Assembly: GCF_016887565.1 (NCBI RefSeq)
Contig: NZ_CP069396.1
Coordinates: forward strand, 3,685,001 to 3,749,000
Length of the DNA stretch: 64,000 nt
Source: Archangium violaceum
GTDB taxonomy: Bacteria > Myxococcota > Myxococcia > Myxococcales > Myxococcaceae
Direction: 5' to 3'
Shown here: positions 9,615 through 25,129 of the stretch, piece after piece
Layout: the number at the start of each line of letters is the position of its first letter
Numbering within the stretch: position 1 is the stretch's first letter
The notes under the pieces: model-generated
Databases searched by the model: none
What the model was told of the DNA's origin: nothing
Seen by the model: the letters and a program-made list of their open reading frames with translations, nothing else
Program-made: the position numbers and the translations under genes

Positions 9615-9638
9615 AAATCCCAACTATTTCAGGGATTT
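9615..9638. promoter_or_regulatory. Second dyad in the same divergent region
   Basis: Inverted repeat AAATCCC, ten bases, GGGATTT, overlapping a shorter GGGAAATCCC-like palindrome. It sits in the least GC-rich part of the 169-bp divergent intergenic region and could overlap the promoter of the plus-strand Cys-rich gene. The function is not known. Confidence 0.3.
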
Positions 9639-9714
9639 GGGAGCGGCATGCGATTCGCTCCAGGCTCGCCCGCCCGGCTACCATGGAGGTGGCCGCTGGA
9701 TTCGAGGTGTTCCG

Positions 9715-10077
9715 ATGACCGCTCTCTCCTCCTGTCAGAAATGTCGTGGTTTCGTCCCGCCCGCGAGCGCCGCGTGCGTGCACTGCGGTGCTCCCATGGT
9801 GGAGCAGGCGCCTCGCGGAGGCGTGATGCTGAAGGGCCTGCTCGGTGTGGCGGGCGCGGGTGTGGCGGCCATCACCCTGATGGCCTGTTACGGCATGCCC
9901 CCGTGCGACGCGCCACCGCCGGAGGGAAGCAACGACCCGTACCACTGCTACGACATCGAGGAGCCCTGCATCAGGGCCCTGCCGGATGGCGGCCGTGAGC
10001 CGTATTCCTGCGACGGGACGGTGGGCGGGGATGCCGGCACGCAGCCCGCTGATGCCGGGGTCGACGCGGGGCCCTGA
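9715..10077 (+). CDS. Small Cys-rich protein with zinc-ribbon N-terminus and internal lipobox; possible radical SAM substrate
   Basis: 120 residues in three parts. Residues 7-24 form a C-x2-C...C-x2-C zinc-ribbon-like knuckle. Residues 38-57 are hydrophobic and end in a lipobox-like L-M-A-C (Cys58). The tail has A-C-Y-G-M-P-P-C and further Cys at about 78, 85 and 99, then an acidic, Gly/Ala/Asp-rich end. From memory, C/M-Y-G-x-P motifs directly after a lipobox occur in lipoproteins paired with radical SAM enzymes in Bacteroidetes, and a SPASM enzyme is divergent here. The start at 9715 has GAGGTG upstream. An in-frame ATG at 9826 with GGAGG four bases upstream would give a classical lipoprotein signal peptide without the ribbon. 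Confidence 0.75.
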   Translation: MTALSSCQKCRGFVPPASAACVHCGAPMVEQAPRGGVMLKGLLGVAGAGVAAITLMACYGMPPCDAPPPEGSNDPYHCYDIEEPCIRALPDGGREPYSCDGTVGGDAGTQPADAGVDAGP

Positions 10078-10100
10078 GCGGTGAGGCTCGGGGGCTCGTG

Positions 10101-10610
10101 TCAGTGCGTGGCGGGGCCGATGAGCCAGTGCGCACGGGCCCGGGCCACCACCTCGCCGTTCTCATCGGTGAGGTCCGCCTGGACGTGGTACTCGCGCCGC
10201 TCACCGGCCACGGCGGTGGGGGCGCGGCACTCGGCGGTGATGGGGCCCCGGGCCTTCTTCAGGTAGTCCATCTCCAGGTGGGTGATGATGCCCCGCATGC
10301 CCTCGGGCAGAGCGGACATCATCGCCACGCCGGTGGCCACCTCGCCCAGGTTCATCAACGCGATGGCATGCACCGAGCGCAGGTGGTTGCGGACGCGGCG
10401 CCGGTCGCGCATGCGCACCCGGGTGTAGCCCTCCTCCAGGGTGAGCACCTCCGGGTGGATGGTGCCGGTATAGGGCGCGAGATTGCCGAGGATCTGCCCC
10501 ATCAGGACCCCACCGCCGGGAGCGTGGCGCAGCAGGCTCCACGCGCGGCGCAGGGTCTCGGCCGAGGCGAGACGGGAGAGGGATTCGGTCAGGCTGGAGA
10601 GGGTGGGCAT
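10101..10610 (-). CDS. DUF4442/PaaI-like hotdog-fold thioesterase family protein
   Basis: 169-residue protein with hotdog-fold character. A helix-rich N-terminus is followed by P-Y-T-G-T-I and the N-H-L-R-S-V-H-A-I-A-L-M-N-L-G-E motif typical of the hotdog central helix in the DUF4442/PaaI group, then alternating strands. Members hydrolyse acyl-CoA thioesters; the substrate here is unknown. ATG at 10610 was chosen because the conserved region begins soon after it. It ends 23 bp from, and convergent with, the small Cys-rich protein gene. Confidence 0.75.
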   Translation of the reverse strand: MPTLSSLTESLSRLASAETLRRAWSLLRHAPGGGVLMGQILGNLAPYTGTIHPEVLTLEEGYTRVRMRDRRRVRNHLRSVHAIALMNLGEVATGVAMMSALPEGMRGIITHLEMDYLKKARGPITAECRAPTAVAGERREYHVQADLTDENGEVVARARAHWLIGPATH

Positions 10611-10776
10611 GGTCCAGGGACATAGCATTACGCCGAGGCGTGGGCCGTCTCCTCGCCCTGCGGCCATGCGCCCCGGCCCCCTGGCCATGCTTCACGGGGT
10701 GCCTACTTTCGTGGAGAGGGCTGAACGCGCTTTCAGATGGGCGCGGCTCGGACGATTCCACGAGAGGACTTCATCG

Positions 10777-11229
10777 ATGGCACGCACAAGCAAGCAGCGC
10801 CGGAGCAGCAGCGGACGGGAGGCGCTCCGGAAGAACGGGATGATGGCGCACCTGCTGGACTCGCTCGACGCGGGCGAGGACATCGGCCACTTCGGCCGGC
10901 TCGTCTTCGCGATGGTGGCGCGCTACTTCATGGACGAGGAGGAGCTGCGCCAGACGCTGGTGCAGGATCCGGCCTGTGACGAGCACCAGGCGCTCTCGCT
11001 CATCGAGCAGGTGAAGCAGCGGGACTACAGCCCGCCCCGGCGCGAGAAGGTGCTCCAGTTCCAGGCGCAGCAGGAGTTCCCCATCTGCCCCAACGCGGAG
11101 GATCCGGACGCCTGCAACGTCTACAAGGATCTCCAGTTCCCGGAGAGTGTCTACGAGCACATCTCCGAGTACCGGGAGCAGAAGGCGCACGCACACGAAG
11201 AGGACGCGTCGGCGGCCGGTCCGGCGTGA
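10777..11229 (+). CDS. Conserved-looking small protein, function unknown
   Basis: 150 residues, not recognised. The N-terminus is basic (K-Q-R-R-S-S-S-G-R), followed by a helical, acidic core containing R-Y-F-M-D-E-E-E-L and then a segment with three Cys (I-C-P-N-A-E-D-P-D-A-C-N) before an acidic C-terminus. No signal peptide or membrane span. ATG at 10777 has GAGAGGA upstream, and codon use resembles neighbouring genes, so it is very probably real. Confidence 0.65.
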   Translation: MARTSKQRRSSSGREALRKNGMMAHLLDSLDAGEDIGHFGRLVFAMVARYFMDEEELRQTLVQDPACDEHQALSLIEQVKQRDYSPPRREKVLQFQAQQEFPICPNAEDPDACNVYKDLQFPESVYEHISEYREQKAHAHEEDASAAGPA

Positions 11230-11304
11230 GGCTTCGCGAGAAGTGGCTCCAGCGGGAGCTGGTCGCCCCGGCGGCAACGGGCACCGCCGGGGGCGAGCGC
11301 GGGC

Positions 11305-11886
11305 TCAGTGCTGGATGCGCGTGCCCAGCACCTGGAGGAAGCCGGCGATCCACTTCGGGTGCGCGGGCCAGGCCGGAGCGGTGACGAGGTTGCCGTCGAT
11401 GACGGCGTCATCCACGGGGACCTGCACGTAGGTGCCCTTGGCGAGCGTCACCTCGGGGCCGCAGGCGGGGTAGGCCGTGCAGCGCTTGCCCTCGAGCACG
11501 CCCGCCGCCGCGAGCACCTGCAGCCCGTGGCAGACGGCGGCGATGGGCTTGCGCGCCTCGGCGAAGTGGCGCACCACCTGGAGGACCTTCGGGTTGAGCC
11601 GCAGGTACTCGGGGGCGCGGCCACCGGGAATCACCAGTCCCTCGTACTGGGAGGCCTCGATCTCCGCGAAGGTGGCGTTGACGGCGAAGTTGTGGCCCGG
11701 CTTCTCGCTGTACGTCTGCGCCCCGTCGAAGTCGTGCACCGCGGTGCGCACCGTGTCTCCGGCCTTCTTGTCCGGGCAGACGGCGTGGACCGTGTGTCCC
11801 ACGGCCTGCAGGGCCTGGAACGGCACCATCACCTCGTAGTCCTCGACGTAGTCGCCCACCAGCATCAGCAGCTTCTTGCCTGCCAT
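11305..11886 (-). CDS. DJ-1/PfpI family protein
   Basis: 193-residue flavodoxin-like protein of the DJ-1/ThiJ/PfpI superfamily. The first strand ([15 protein letters not shown]) supplies the conserved acidic residue. [10 protein letters not shown] matches the family turn, and A-V-C-H-G-L-Q carries the nucleophile-elbow Cys at about residue 119 with the adjacent His. Members include deglycase/glyoxalase-like stress proteins and intracellular proteases; which activity applies cannot be read. A GGAGG precedes the ATG. The gene is monocistronic or first in a unit running left. Confidence 0.9.
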   Translation of the reverse strand: MAGKKLLMLVGDYVEDYEVMVPFQALQAVGHTVHAVCPDKKAGDTVRTAVHDFDGAQTYSEKPGHNFAVNATFAEIEASQYEGLVIPGGRAPEYLRLNPKVLQVVRHFAEARKPIAAVCHGLQVLAAAGVLEGKRCTAYPACGPEVTLAKGTYVQVPVDDAVIDGNLVTAPAWPAHPKWIAGFLQVLGTRIQH

Positions 11887-11946
11887 ATGGCACCTCCGGG
11901 TTGAAGACGCTCCTTGGATAGCACAGCGAGCGTCCCGAGGCGCTCG

Positions 11947-12600
11947 TCAGGCGCGCGGAAGCGGGGGCAGGTGCTGGAGCAGCTGCCCCAGGTCCGGTTG
12001 GATTTCATCCGGAGTGGCGGTGGCGAGCAGCGCGGCGTCGTGGTTGCCCCAGGTGACGCCGTAGGTGCGCAGCCCCGCGGCCCGCCCGGCCTGCATGTCC
12101 GCGGTGGTGTCACCCACCATCCACAGGCCCTTGGCACCACCGAGCGCGCCCAGGGCCCGGTGGATGACATCCGGCGCGGGCTTGTGCGGGAAGCCATCGG
12201 TGCCCTGCACGTGGTCCACCATGGGCATCATCCCGAGCGCCTCGACGAAGCGCCGCGCCATGTCGGTGCGCTTGGTGGTGGCGATGGCCAGCTTGTAGCC
12301 CCGCTCCCGCAGGGTCCGCAGCAGCTCGAGGACGCCGGGGAAGGGGCGCGAGCGGTTGACGAAGTTGCGCGGGTAGTGCTCGCGGTAGATGGAGCACAGG
12401 CGCGTGACATCCTGCCCGGGCGCGAAGTGCTCGAACATCTCCTCCAGGGGGTGGCCGATGAGCACGCGCACCTCCGTGTCCGTGGGCACCGGCAGTCCCA
12501 GGCTCATCAAGCTGTACTGGAAGCTGGCGATGATGTCCGGCAGCGAGTCCACCAGCGTGCCGTCGAGGTCGAAGACGATCGTCTTGTGCATGGGCGTCAT
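11947..12600 (-). CDS. HAD-superfamily phosphatase, phosphoglycolate phosphatase/PpaX-like
   Basis: 217-residue HAD hydrolase. Motif [11 protein letters not shown] gives the nucleophile and general-acid Asp pair near residue 13. A helical cap follows, then motif II A-T-T-K, a Lys in H-K-P-A-P-D-V and motif [13 protein letters not shown]. This layout is the Gph/PpaX type, which dephosphorylates phosphoglycolate, pyrophosphate or similar small phosphates. The start could be ATG at 12600 or 12591; neither has a strong ribosome site. Divergent from the YgiQ-family gene across 190 bp. Confidence 0.9.
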   Translation of the reverse strand: MTPMHKTIVFDLDGTLVDSLPDIIASFQYSLMSLGLPVPTDTEVRVLIGHPLEEMFEHFAPGQDVTRLCSIYREHYPRNFVNRSRPFPGVLELLRTLRERGYKLAIATTKRTDMARRFVEALGMMPMVDHVQGTDGFPHKPAPDVIHRALGALGGAKGLWMVGDTTADMQAGRAAGLRTYGVTWGNHDAALLATATPDEIQPDLGQLLQHLPPLPRA

Positions 12601-12699
12601 GGGGAGTGCCCGGGTCTCTATCACCCCGGACGGTGACCCGGGGAAGCTTCCCTCCTCGCCCGCCCTCCCACCTGCCAGGGCTCACCGGGAGGGGTGCCC

Positions 12700-12733
12700 G
12701 GCCCCCGGCTTGACGGGGGCCTGGGCGCTTTTT
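12700..12733 (+). terminator. GC hairpin followed by a T-run in the 5' region of the YgiQ-family gene
   Basis: GGCCCCC and GGGGGCC form a 7-bp stem (12700-12706 and 12715-12721) with an 8-nt loop. A T5 run follows at 12729-12733, eight bases after the stem. It lies between two divergent genes, so it cannot end an annotated plus-strand gene. If transcription of the YgiQ gene starts upstream of it, it could be a leader attenuator. It may also be chance in GC-rich DNA. Confidence 0.3.
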
Positions 12734-12790
12734 CGGACACCGGGCATTTGCATCGCCCCGTCTCCAGCGGTTAGGGGAGGGATGGGCACC

Positions 12791-14713
12791 ATGGCCACAC
12801 ACTCCCGCTACTCGCACCCCTTCCTTCCCGTCACCCGCGCCGACATGCAGGCCCGGGGGTGGGAGCAGCTCGACATCATCATCGTCTCCGGGGACGCGTA
12901 CGTGGACCATCCCGCGTTCGGCCCGGTGCTCATCGCCCGCTTCCTCGAGGGCCGCGGCTTCAAGGTGGGCATCATCGCCCAGCCGGACTGGCACTCGGCC
13001 GAGCCCTTCAAGGCCCTGGGCAAGCCGAGGCTCTTCTTCGGGGTGGCCGCCGGCAACCTCGACTCGATGCTCAACCGGCTCACCGCGCAGAAGAAGAACC
13101 GCTCGGAGGACCAGTACAGCCCGGGCGGCCGCACCAACTGCCGGCCGGACCGCGCCACCATCGTCTATGCCCAGCGCTGCCGCGAGGCGTACCCGGACGT
13201 GCCCATCGTCCTCGGGGGCATCGAGGCCTCGCTGCGGCGCATCGCGCACTACGACTACTGGAGCGACAAGGTGCGCCGCTCCATCCTCATGGACGCCAAG
13301 GCGGACCTGCTCGTCTTCGGCATGGGCGAGCGCCCCGTCTGGGAGATCGCCGACCGCATGCGCCGGGGCGAGAAGGTGGAGGACCTCCGCGACGTGCGCG
13401 GCACCGCGTACATCATCAACGACGCGGAGATGAAGACGCACGAGGCGGATCCGGCGAAGCGGGCCGCGGACCGCAAGGTGGTGGTGCTGCCCTCGTACGA
13501 GGAGGTGGTGGAGGACAAGCTGGCCTTCGCCCGCATGTCGCGCGACTTCCAGATGGAGACCAACCCCGGCAACGGGCGGCCCCTGGCGCAGCGGCACGGC
13601 AACCGCGCCGTCTACTTCAACCCGCCGGCGCAGCCGCTGGATGACGGGGAGGCGCGCGGCGACACGGTGGCCATGGACGAGCTGTACGACCTGTCCTTCA
13701 ACCGTGTCCCGCACCCCATGTACAAGGAGGGCATCCCCGCCTACGAGACGGTGAAGCACTCCATCGTGCTGATGCGCGGGTGCTTCGGCGGCTGCACCTT
13801 CTGCTCCATCACCGAGCACGAGGGCCGCGTCATCCAGAGCCGCAGCGCGGAGAGCGTGCTGCGCGAGGTGCGGGCCCTGCGGCGCATGGGGGACTTCCGC
13901 GGCACCATCACGGACCTCGGTGGCCCCACGGCCAACATGTACAAGCTCAAGTGCAAGAGTCCGGACATCGAGCGCAAGTGCCGCAAGCTCTCGTGCGTGC
14001 ACCCGGGCGTCTGCGAGAACCTCCAGACGGACCACGGGCCGCTCATCGACCTGATGAAGCAGGTGCGCGAGGAGGAGGGCGTCAAGCACGTCTTCATCGC
14101 CAGCGGGGTGCGCTACGACCTGGCCGAGCGCTCGCCCGAGTACGTGAAGGAGCTCGCCGCGCACCACGTGGGCGGACAGCTCTCGGTGGCGCCCGAGCAC
14201 GTGTCGCCCCGGGTGCTGGAGAAGATGAAGAAGCCCGGCATCGAGAGCTTCGAGCGCTTCCAGAACATGTTCGCCTGCGCCAGCGAGGAGGCCGGCAAGG
14301 AGCAGTACGACATCCCGTACTTCATCAGCGGCCACCCGGGCTCGACGCTCGAGGACATGGTGGAGCTGGCGCTGTGGCTGAAGAAGAACGGCAAGCGCCC
14401 GCGCCAGGTGCAGGACTTCATCCCCACGCCCATGGCGATGGCCACGGCCATGTACTACTCGGGGTATGACCCCTTGAAGATGGAGCCCGTCTATACGGCC
14501 AAGGGTCTGCGGGAGAAGCGGCTGCAGAAGGCGCTGCTGCTCTACTGGAACCCCGAGCACTGGCCGCTGGCGCGCGAGGCGCTGACGCTGGCGGGCCGGG
14601 AGGACCTCATTGGCCGCGGGCCGCAGGCGCTGGTGCCTCCGGAAACCGGTGCCGAGGCCTCTCGCCGCAAGCAGGCCGAGGCCCGCGAGCGCTCGGAGCG
14701 CCGGACGCGCTGA
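12791..14713 (+). CDS. YgiQ-family radical SAM protein
   Basis: 640-residue protein of the large UPF0313/YgiQ radical SAM family. The N-terminal domain contains [14 protein letters not shown], characteristic of the family, and a cobalamin-binding-like Rossmann region. The radical SAM motif [11 protein letters not shown] (C-x3-C-x2-C) is near residue 330, and extra Cys lie around 390-410 (C-K...[12 protein letters not shown]). V-A-P-E-H-V-S-P and the C-terminal F-I-P-T-P-M family stretch are intact. The physiological reaction is not established for the family. AGGGGAGG lies before the start; ATG at 12782 and 12791 are both possible, the latter with better spacing. Confidence 0.9.
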   Translation: MATHSRYSHPFLPVTRADMQARGWEQLDIIIVSGDAYVDHPAFGPVLIARFLEGRGFKVGIIAQPDWHSAEPFKALGKPRLFFGVAAGNLDSMLNRLTAQKKNRSEDQYSPGGRTNCRPDRATIVYAQRCREAYPDVPIVLGGIEASLRRIAHYDYWSDKVRRSILMDAKADLLVFGMGERPVWEIADRMRRGEKVEDLRDVRGTAYIINDAEMKTHEADPAKRAADRKVVVLPSYEEVVEDKLAFARMSRDFQMETNPGNGRPLAQRHGNRAVYFNPPAQPLDDGEARGDTVAMDELYDLSFNRVPHPMYKEGIPAYETVKHSIVLMRGCFGGCTFCSITEHEGRVIQSRSAESVLREVRALRRMGDFRGTITDLGGPTANMYKLKCKSPDIERKCRKLSCVHPGVCENLQTDHGPLIDLMKQVREEEGVKHVFIASGVRYDLAERSPEYVKELAAHHVGGQLSVAPEHVSPRVLEKMKKPGIESFERFQNMFACASEEAGKEQYDIPYFISGHPGSTLEDMVELALWLKKNGKRPRQVQDFIPTPMAMATAMYYSGYDPLKMEPVYTAKGLREKRLQKALLLYWNPEHWPLAREALTLAGREDLIGRGPQALVPPETGAEASRRKQAEARERSERRTR

Positions 14714-14801
14714 GGGGCGCCTGGTCCCTCGCCCGCCTGTCCTCCGGACATATGGACTGGAGGCCCAGGCGGTTGCCGCGATGCATCCCCACCTTGGGGG
14801 A

Positions 14802-15251
14802 ATGACGGACCTGTTCCAGCTCTTCGCGGTAGCCGCGGTGGTGATGGGAATCTCCCAGACCATCGCCAGGGAGCGCATCTTCGCGTCCTTGCGCGCGCGT
14901 CTGGGGGGGAAGGAGACGTGGTGTGGCTACCTGGTCTCCTGCCCCTACTGTGTCTCGCACTACGTGGCCTTCGTCCTGGTGCCGCTCACGGGCACCTATC
15001 CCATCCGCGTGGTGGTGGGGGGCTGGGTGGGGAGCGTGCTGAGCTGGTTCCTCTCCTCCGTCCTCCTCTCCGTCATCGCGGCCTTCTTCCGGGTCCTCTT
15101 CTGGTTCGTGGATGAGTCCCAGGGCCTGGTGCGACGGCGCCAGCGGACGGAGGAGGAGGAGATCGCCACCAAGCGCGTCATCCGCAAGCAGGTGGAGCAG
15201 CAGCTTCCTCCCGAACATCGCACGGAGTCCCCGCCGCCGGCCCCTCACTGA
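14802..15251 (+). CDS. DUF1360-like small membrane protein
   Basis: 149 residues with about three hydrophobic spans (residues 4-20, 43-65, 70-95) and a polar, acidic then Pro-rich C-terminal tail. The C-P-Y-C-V-S-H-Y segment between spans is the signature I associate with DUF1360, a family first noted among spore-coat-related genes in Bacillus. The Cys pair could bind metal or form a disulfide. ATG at 14802 follows GGGGGA; ATG at 14781 is an alternative. Its end is 3 bp from the convergent CheR gene. Confidence 0.7.
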   Translation: MTDLFQLFAVAAVVMGISQTIARERIFASLRARLGGKETWCGYLVSCPYCVSHYVAFVLVPLTGTYPIRVVVGGWVGSVLSWFLSSVLLSVIAAFFRVLFWFVDESQGLVRRRQRTEEEEIATKRVIRKQVEQQLPPEHRTESPPPAPH

Positions 15252-15254
15252 GGG

Positions 15255-16109
15255 CTAGGCGCGGCGCCGGTAGAGGCGCTCCTGGAAATCCACCTCGTCG
15301 TAGTCGTTCTCCAGCACCGTGTGGCGCAGCGTCTCGCCCCGGCCCAGGGCGAGGATGCCGAAGCGCCGCAGGGACTGGTGCAGCAGCCGGTGCACGCGCT
15401 CCTGCAACTGCGTGCCGAAGTAGATGAGCACGTTGCGGCACAGCACGACGTTGAACTCGTTGAAGGTGCCGTCGCTCACCAGGTTGTGCTGCGCGAAGAC
15501 GATGTTCTTGCGCAGCGGGGCCTTGAAGATGGCGTGGTCGTAGTTGGCCGTGTAGTAGTCGCTGAAGGCCGCCGAGCCCCCGGCCCGCAGGTAGTTGGCG
15601 GTGTACTCGCGCATGTGCTCCAGCGGGAAGATGCCCGACTTGGCCCGCTCCACCACGGACGCGTTCATGTCCGTGGCGTAGATGCGGCTGCGCTCGTACA
15701 GCCCCGCCTCCATCAGGAGGATGGCCAGCGAGTACACCTCTTCCCCCGTCGAGCACCCCGCGTGCCAGATGCGCACGAAGGGCGCCGAGAAGAGGTGCGG
15801 AACGATCTTCTCCCGGAAGGCCACGAAGAAGCTCGGGTCGCGGAACATGGTGGTGGTGTTCACCGACAGGTGCTGCAGCAACAACTCCATCTTCGAGGAG
15901 TCGTGCAGCACCTGCGCCTGAAGCGCGGAGATGGTCTCCAGCCTCTGGGCGTGCACCATGTTCCACACCCGCCGCTTCAGCGACGCGCGGGCGTAGCCAC
16001 GGAAGTCCAGTCCGTAGCGCCGCACGAGCCCCTCGAGGAGCAGATCCAGCTCGATCTCCTCGAGGGTCATCTCACCCTCCACCACCTCACGCGCCGCGCT
16101 CTCGCTCAT
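15255..16109 (-). CDS. CheR-type protein-glutamate O-methyltransferase
   Basis: 284 residues with the CheR two-domain layout. The helical N-terminal domain (about 15-85) has R-Y-G-L-D-F-R-G-Y. The SAM-dependent methyltransferase domain carries T-T-M-F-R-D (family T-x-F-F-R-D), A-G-C-S-T-G-E-E-V-Y-S-L (SAM site), I-Y-A-T-D-M-N and V-L-C-R-N-V-L-I-Y-F. CheR methylates glutamates of chemoreceptors using SAM. No chemoreceptor and no CheB lie nearby. Instead the gene sits 37 bp downstream of the poly-HAMP kinase on the same strand, so it may serve that kinase or its input (inference). Confidence 0.92.
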   Translation of the reverse strand: MSESAAREVVEGEMTLEEIELDLLLEGLVRRYGLDFRGYARASLKRRVWNMVHAQRLETISALQAQVLHDSSKMELLLQHLSVNTTTMFRDPSFFVAFREKIVPHLFSAPFVRIWHAGCSTGEEVYSLAILLMEAGLYERSRIYATDMNASVVERAKSGIFPLEHMREYTANYLRAGGSAAFSDYYTANYDHAIFKAPLRKNIVFAQHNLVSDGTFNEFNVVLCRNVLIYFGTQLQERVHRLLHQSLRRFGILALGRGETLRHTVLENDYDEVDFQERLYRRRA

Positions 16110-16146
16110 CTTCCGTGACCCGTTGGTTCGCTACCCGTTGGTTGCG

Positions 16147-22566
<6,420 letters not shown>

Positions 22567-22677
22567 GGTGTGGGGCGTCTCCTGTGCTGCGACTGCGGGT
22601 CCGCGCGAGGGGCTTCACCCGGGGGGCGGGTGGGGCGTCCGTCGGCGGAAGGGGGGTTGAAGGGGGTGGGTCGGCCG

Positions 22678-24918
22678 TCAGGCCGCTGTACAGAGCTTCT
22701 TCAAGACTTGTGACAGGTCGTCCGAGGACACGGGCTTGACGAGGTGGGCATCGAAGCCGGCCTCGAGCGCGCGTTTGCGATCCTCGGGGTGGCCGTAGCC
22801 GGTGAGGGCCACGAGCCGGGTGGTGGAGCCGCCAGCGGAGGCGCGGACGAGCTCCGCCACCTTGTAGCCGTCCAGCTCCGGCAGCCCGATGTCCACCAGG
22901 GCCACCTGGGGGCGCTGGGAGAGGACCATGTCCACCGCCGAGCGCCCATCGCTGGCCTCCTCCACGCGGTGACCGTGGAGCTCCAGCAGATCCTTCAGCG
23001 TCTCGCGGATGTCCGGGTTGTCCTCCACCAGGAGGATGTGGAGCGGCTGCAGCTTGTTGAGGGAGGCGGCGGCCTTCACCATGCTCGGCAGCGAGATCGC
23101 CGCGGGGATCTCGGGGGGCAGGGGGAGGCGGACGGTGAACTCGCTGCCCTTGGAGGGCCCCTCGCTGCGAGCGCTCACGCTGCCGCCGTGCATCTCCACC
23201 AGGCTGCGCACCAGGGTGAGACCCAGGCCGAGCCCGCCCTGGGCCCGGTCGCTGCCCGGATCCACCTGGACGAAGAGCTCGAAGACGCGGTGGAGCATCT
23301 CCGGCTTCAGGCCGATGCCGTTGTCGCGCACGCTCAGCATCAGCTCCTCGCCCTGGCGCTCGGCGCGCAGGTGGATCTGCCCGCCGGAGGGCGTGTACTT
23401 GGCCGCGTTGTGCAGCAGGTTGGCCACCACCTGCGTCATGCGGGTGGGGTCCACGTTCAGCGTCACCTGCTCGGATGGCAGGGACACGCTCAGCTCGTGG
23501 TGGCGCTGGCTGATGATGGGCTCGCAGGCCTGGACGGCGCCCTCCACCAACTCCGTCAGCGACACGGGGATGGGCTTGAGCTCCACCTTTCCGCGGGTGA
23601 TGCGGCTGACGTCCAGCAGGTCATCCACCAGCCGCGTCATGTGCGCTACCTGGCGATCCGCGCTGGAGATGGCCCGCTGGATGATGTCGTCCTGCCACAT
23701 GCGCATCCGGAAGACCTCGAGCGCGTGGCGCACGGGGGCCAGGGGGTTGCGCAGCTCGTGGGCGAGCATGGCGAGGAATTCATCCTTGCGGCGGTCCGCC
23801 TCGCGCAGCGCGCCGATGAGCCGCTCGCGCTCGAGCGCCACGGCCACCTGATCGCACACGCCCTGCATGAGGGACAGCTCGTCCGGGGAGAAGACGCGCA
23901 TGGTGCGCGTGCCGAAGGCCAGCGTGCCCAGCACGCGTCCCTGGCTGATCAACGGGTAGCACGCGAGCGCGGACAGCCCCAGCTCCGGCGCGGCGTCCGG
24001 GAGGGGCCCGTTGGCGGCGGCGCCACCGTCGAGCACCCAGCGCTGGTTCTCCGCGACCACCCGGCCCGCGACGCCCTGTCCGGGCTCCAGGTGCTCCAAC
24101 CGCGGCAGCATGGCCGCCGGGATGCCCGCGTGGGTCGCCAGCTCCAGCGCGCCCCGGCCCTCCTGGACGAGGTAGCCCAGGCACACCTCGAGTCCCATGT
24201 GGGCCGTGAGCTGGCCGTGGACGCCGTCGAGCAGGGTGCGCCCGTCGGTGCCCTTCAGCAGCCGGCTGGCGGTGTCCGCCAGCAGCCGCAGCCGCGCGTT
24301 GCTCTCGTGCAGTGCCGACTGGGCCTGTTCCTTCTCCTGGACCAGCCGCGCCAGCTCCTGGGCGCGCTGTTCGCGGGCCTCGGACACCTTGCGCTCGCGC
24401 TCCATCTCCTGCTCCAGCAGGGAGCGCTCGTAGTGCGAGCGGGCCTCGGCCAGTTGCCGCTCGTGCTCGCGGTTCTCCGCCTGCCGCAGCAACTCCGCCT
24501 GCCGCCGCACCTCCTCCTTCTTGCGGTGCAGGTCCAGGAACACCGCCACCTTCGTGCGCAGCACCTCCGGGACGATGGGCTTGAAGAGGTAGTCCACCGC
24601 GCCCAGCTCGTAGCCACGCGTGACGTTCACTTCGCTGCGGGTATAGGCGGTGATGAAGATGATGGGGATGTGCCGCGTGCGCTCGCGCATGCGGATGAGG
24701 CTGGCCGTCTCGTAGCCATCCATCCCCGGCATCTGCACGTCCAGGAGGATGAGGGCGAAGTCGCGATCCAACAGCAGCCGCAGTGCCTCGTCTCCGGAAG
24801 AGGCGGTGACGACGTTGGCACCCAGGTCCGCCATCAGCACCTCCAGGGAGCGGAGGTTGGCTGGGGTGTCATCAACGGTGAGCACGTCGACGCGCGGGAG
24901 CGCGGTGGGGGAAGACAT
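22678..24918 (-). CDS. Hybrid histidine kinase (REC-coiled coil-GAF-HisKA-HATPase-REC)
   Basis: 746-residue soluble kinase. An N-terminal receiver (8-125) has V-D-D-T-P-A-N, phospho-Asp strand L-I-L-L-D-V-Q-M-P-G-M-D-G and a K-P-I end. A charged coiled coil (130-215) leads to a GAF-like domain (225-370). HisKA carries L-A-H-E-L-R-N-P-L-A (His about 388). The HATPase has N-L-L-H-N-A-A-K-Y, D-N-G-I-G-L and G-L-G-L-G-L. A C-terminal receiver (626-745) has V-A-L-V-D-I-G-L-P-E-L-D-G and a K-P-V Lys. The N-terminal receiver suggests that another kinase feeds it. It lies 111 bp upstream of the poly-HAMP kinase on the same strand, so the two kinases and cheR may form one unit. Confidence 0.93.
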   Translation of the reverse strand: MSSPTALPRVDVLTVDDTPANLRSLEVLMADLGANVVTASSGDEALRLLLDRDFALILLDVQMPGMDGYETASLIRMRERTRHIPIIFITAYTRSEVNVTRGYELGAVDYLFKPIVPEVLRTKVAVFLDLHRKKEEVRRQAELLRQAENREHERQLAEARSHYERSLLEQEMERERKVSEAREQRAQELARLVQEKEQAQSALHESNARLRLLADTASRLLKGTDGRTLLDGVHGQLTAHMGLEVCLGYLVQEGRGALELATHAGIPAAMLPRLEHLEPGQGVAGRVVAENQRWVLDGGAAANGPLPDAAPELGLSALACYPLISQGRVLGTLAFGTRTMRVFSPDELSLMQGVCDQVAVALERERLIGALREADRRKDEFLAMLAHELRNPLAPVRHALEVFRMRMWQDDIIQRAISSADRQVAHMTRLVDDLLDVSRITRGKVELKPIPVSLTELVEGAVQACEPIISQRHHELSVSLPSEQVTLNVDPTRMTQVVANLLHNAAKYTPSGGQIHLRAERQGEELMLSVRDNGIGLKPEMLHRVFELFVQVDPGSDRAQGGLGLGLTLVRSLVEMHGGSVSARSEGPSKGSEFTVRLPLPPEIPAAISLPSMVKAAASLNKLQPLHILLVEDNPDIRETLKDLLELHGHRVEEASDGRSAVDMVLSQRPQVALVDIGLPELDGYKVAELVRASAGGSTTRLVALTGYGHPEDRKRALEAGFDAHLVKPVSSDDLSQVLKKLCTAA

Positions 24919-25071
24919 GATGGTCGGAGCCGTGGGCGCGCGAGCCGTCCGAAGATCAGACGTCGCACCTCTTTACAGCCTTCTCACCTTCCGACCCAGC
25001 GCGAAGGGGTCGGTGGCTGTCGGCTGACTGACGTCCAGACGGCCAGCCGTCCCAGGGACTGTCTGACGCAT

Positions 25072-25084
25072 GACACTGGGTGTC
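25072..25084. promoter_or_regulatory. Short dyad in the kinase upstream region
   Basis: Inverted repeat GACAC-TGG-GTGTC in the 267-bp gap between the XRE gene and the hybrid kinase start, about 155 bp upstream of the kinase ATG. A possible protein-binding site, with no further support. Confidence 0.25.
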
Positions 25085-25129
25085 CCGAGGCCTGCTGGGA
25101 AGTGCCCGATGGACGACAATCCGCGTCGG

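Noticed and set aside
12110-14878. 922-residue minus-strand frame spanning the YgiQ-family gene
   Set aside because: Low-complexity translation without domains, fully overlapped by two genes with clear catalytic motifs.
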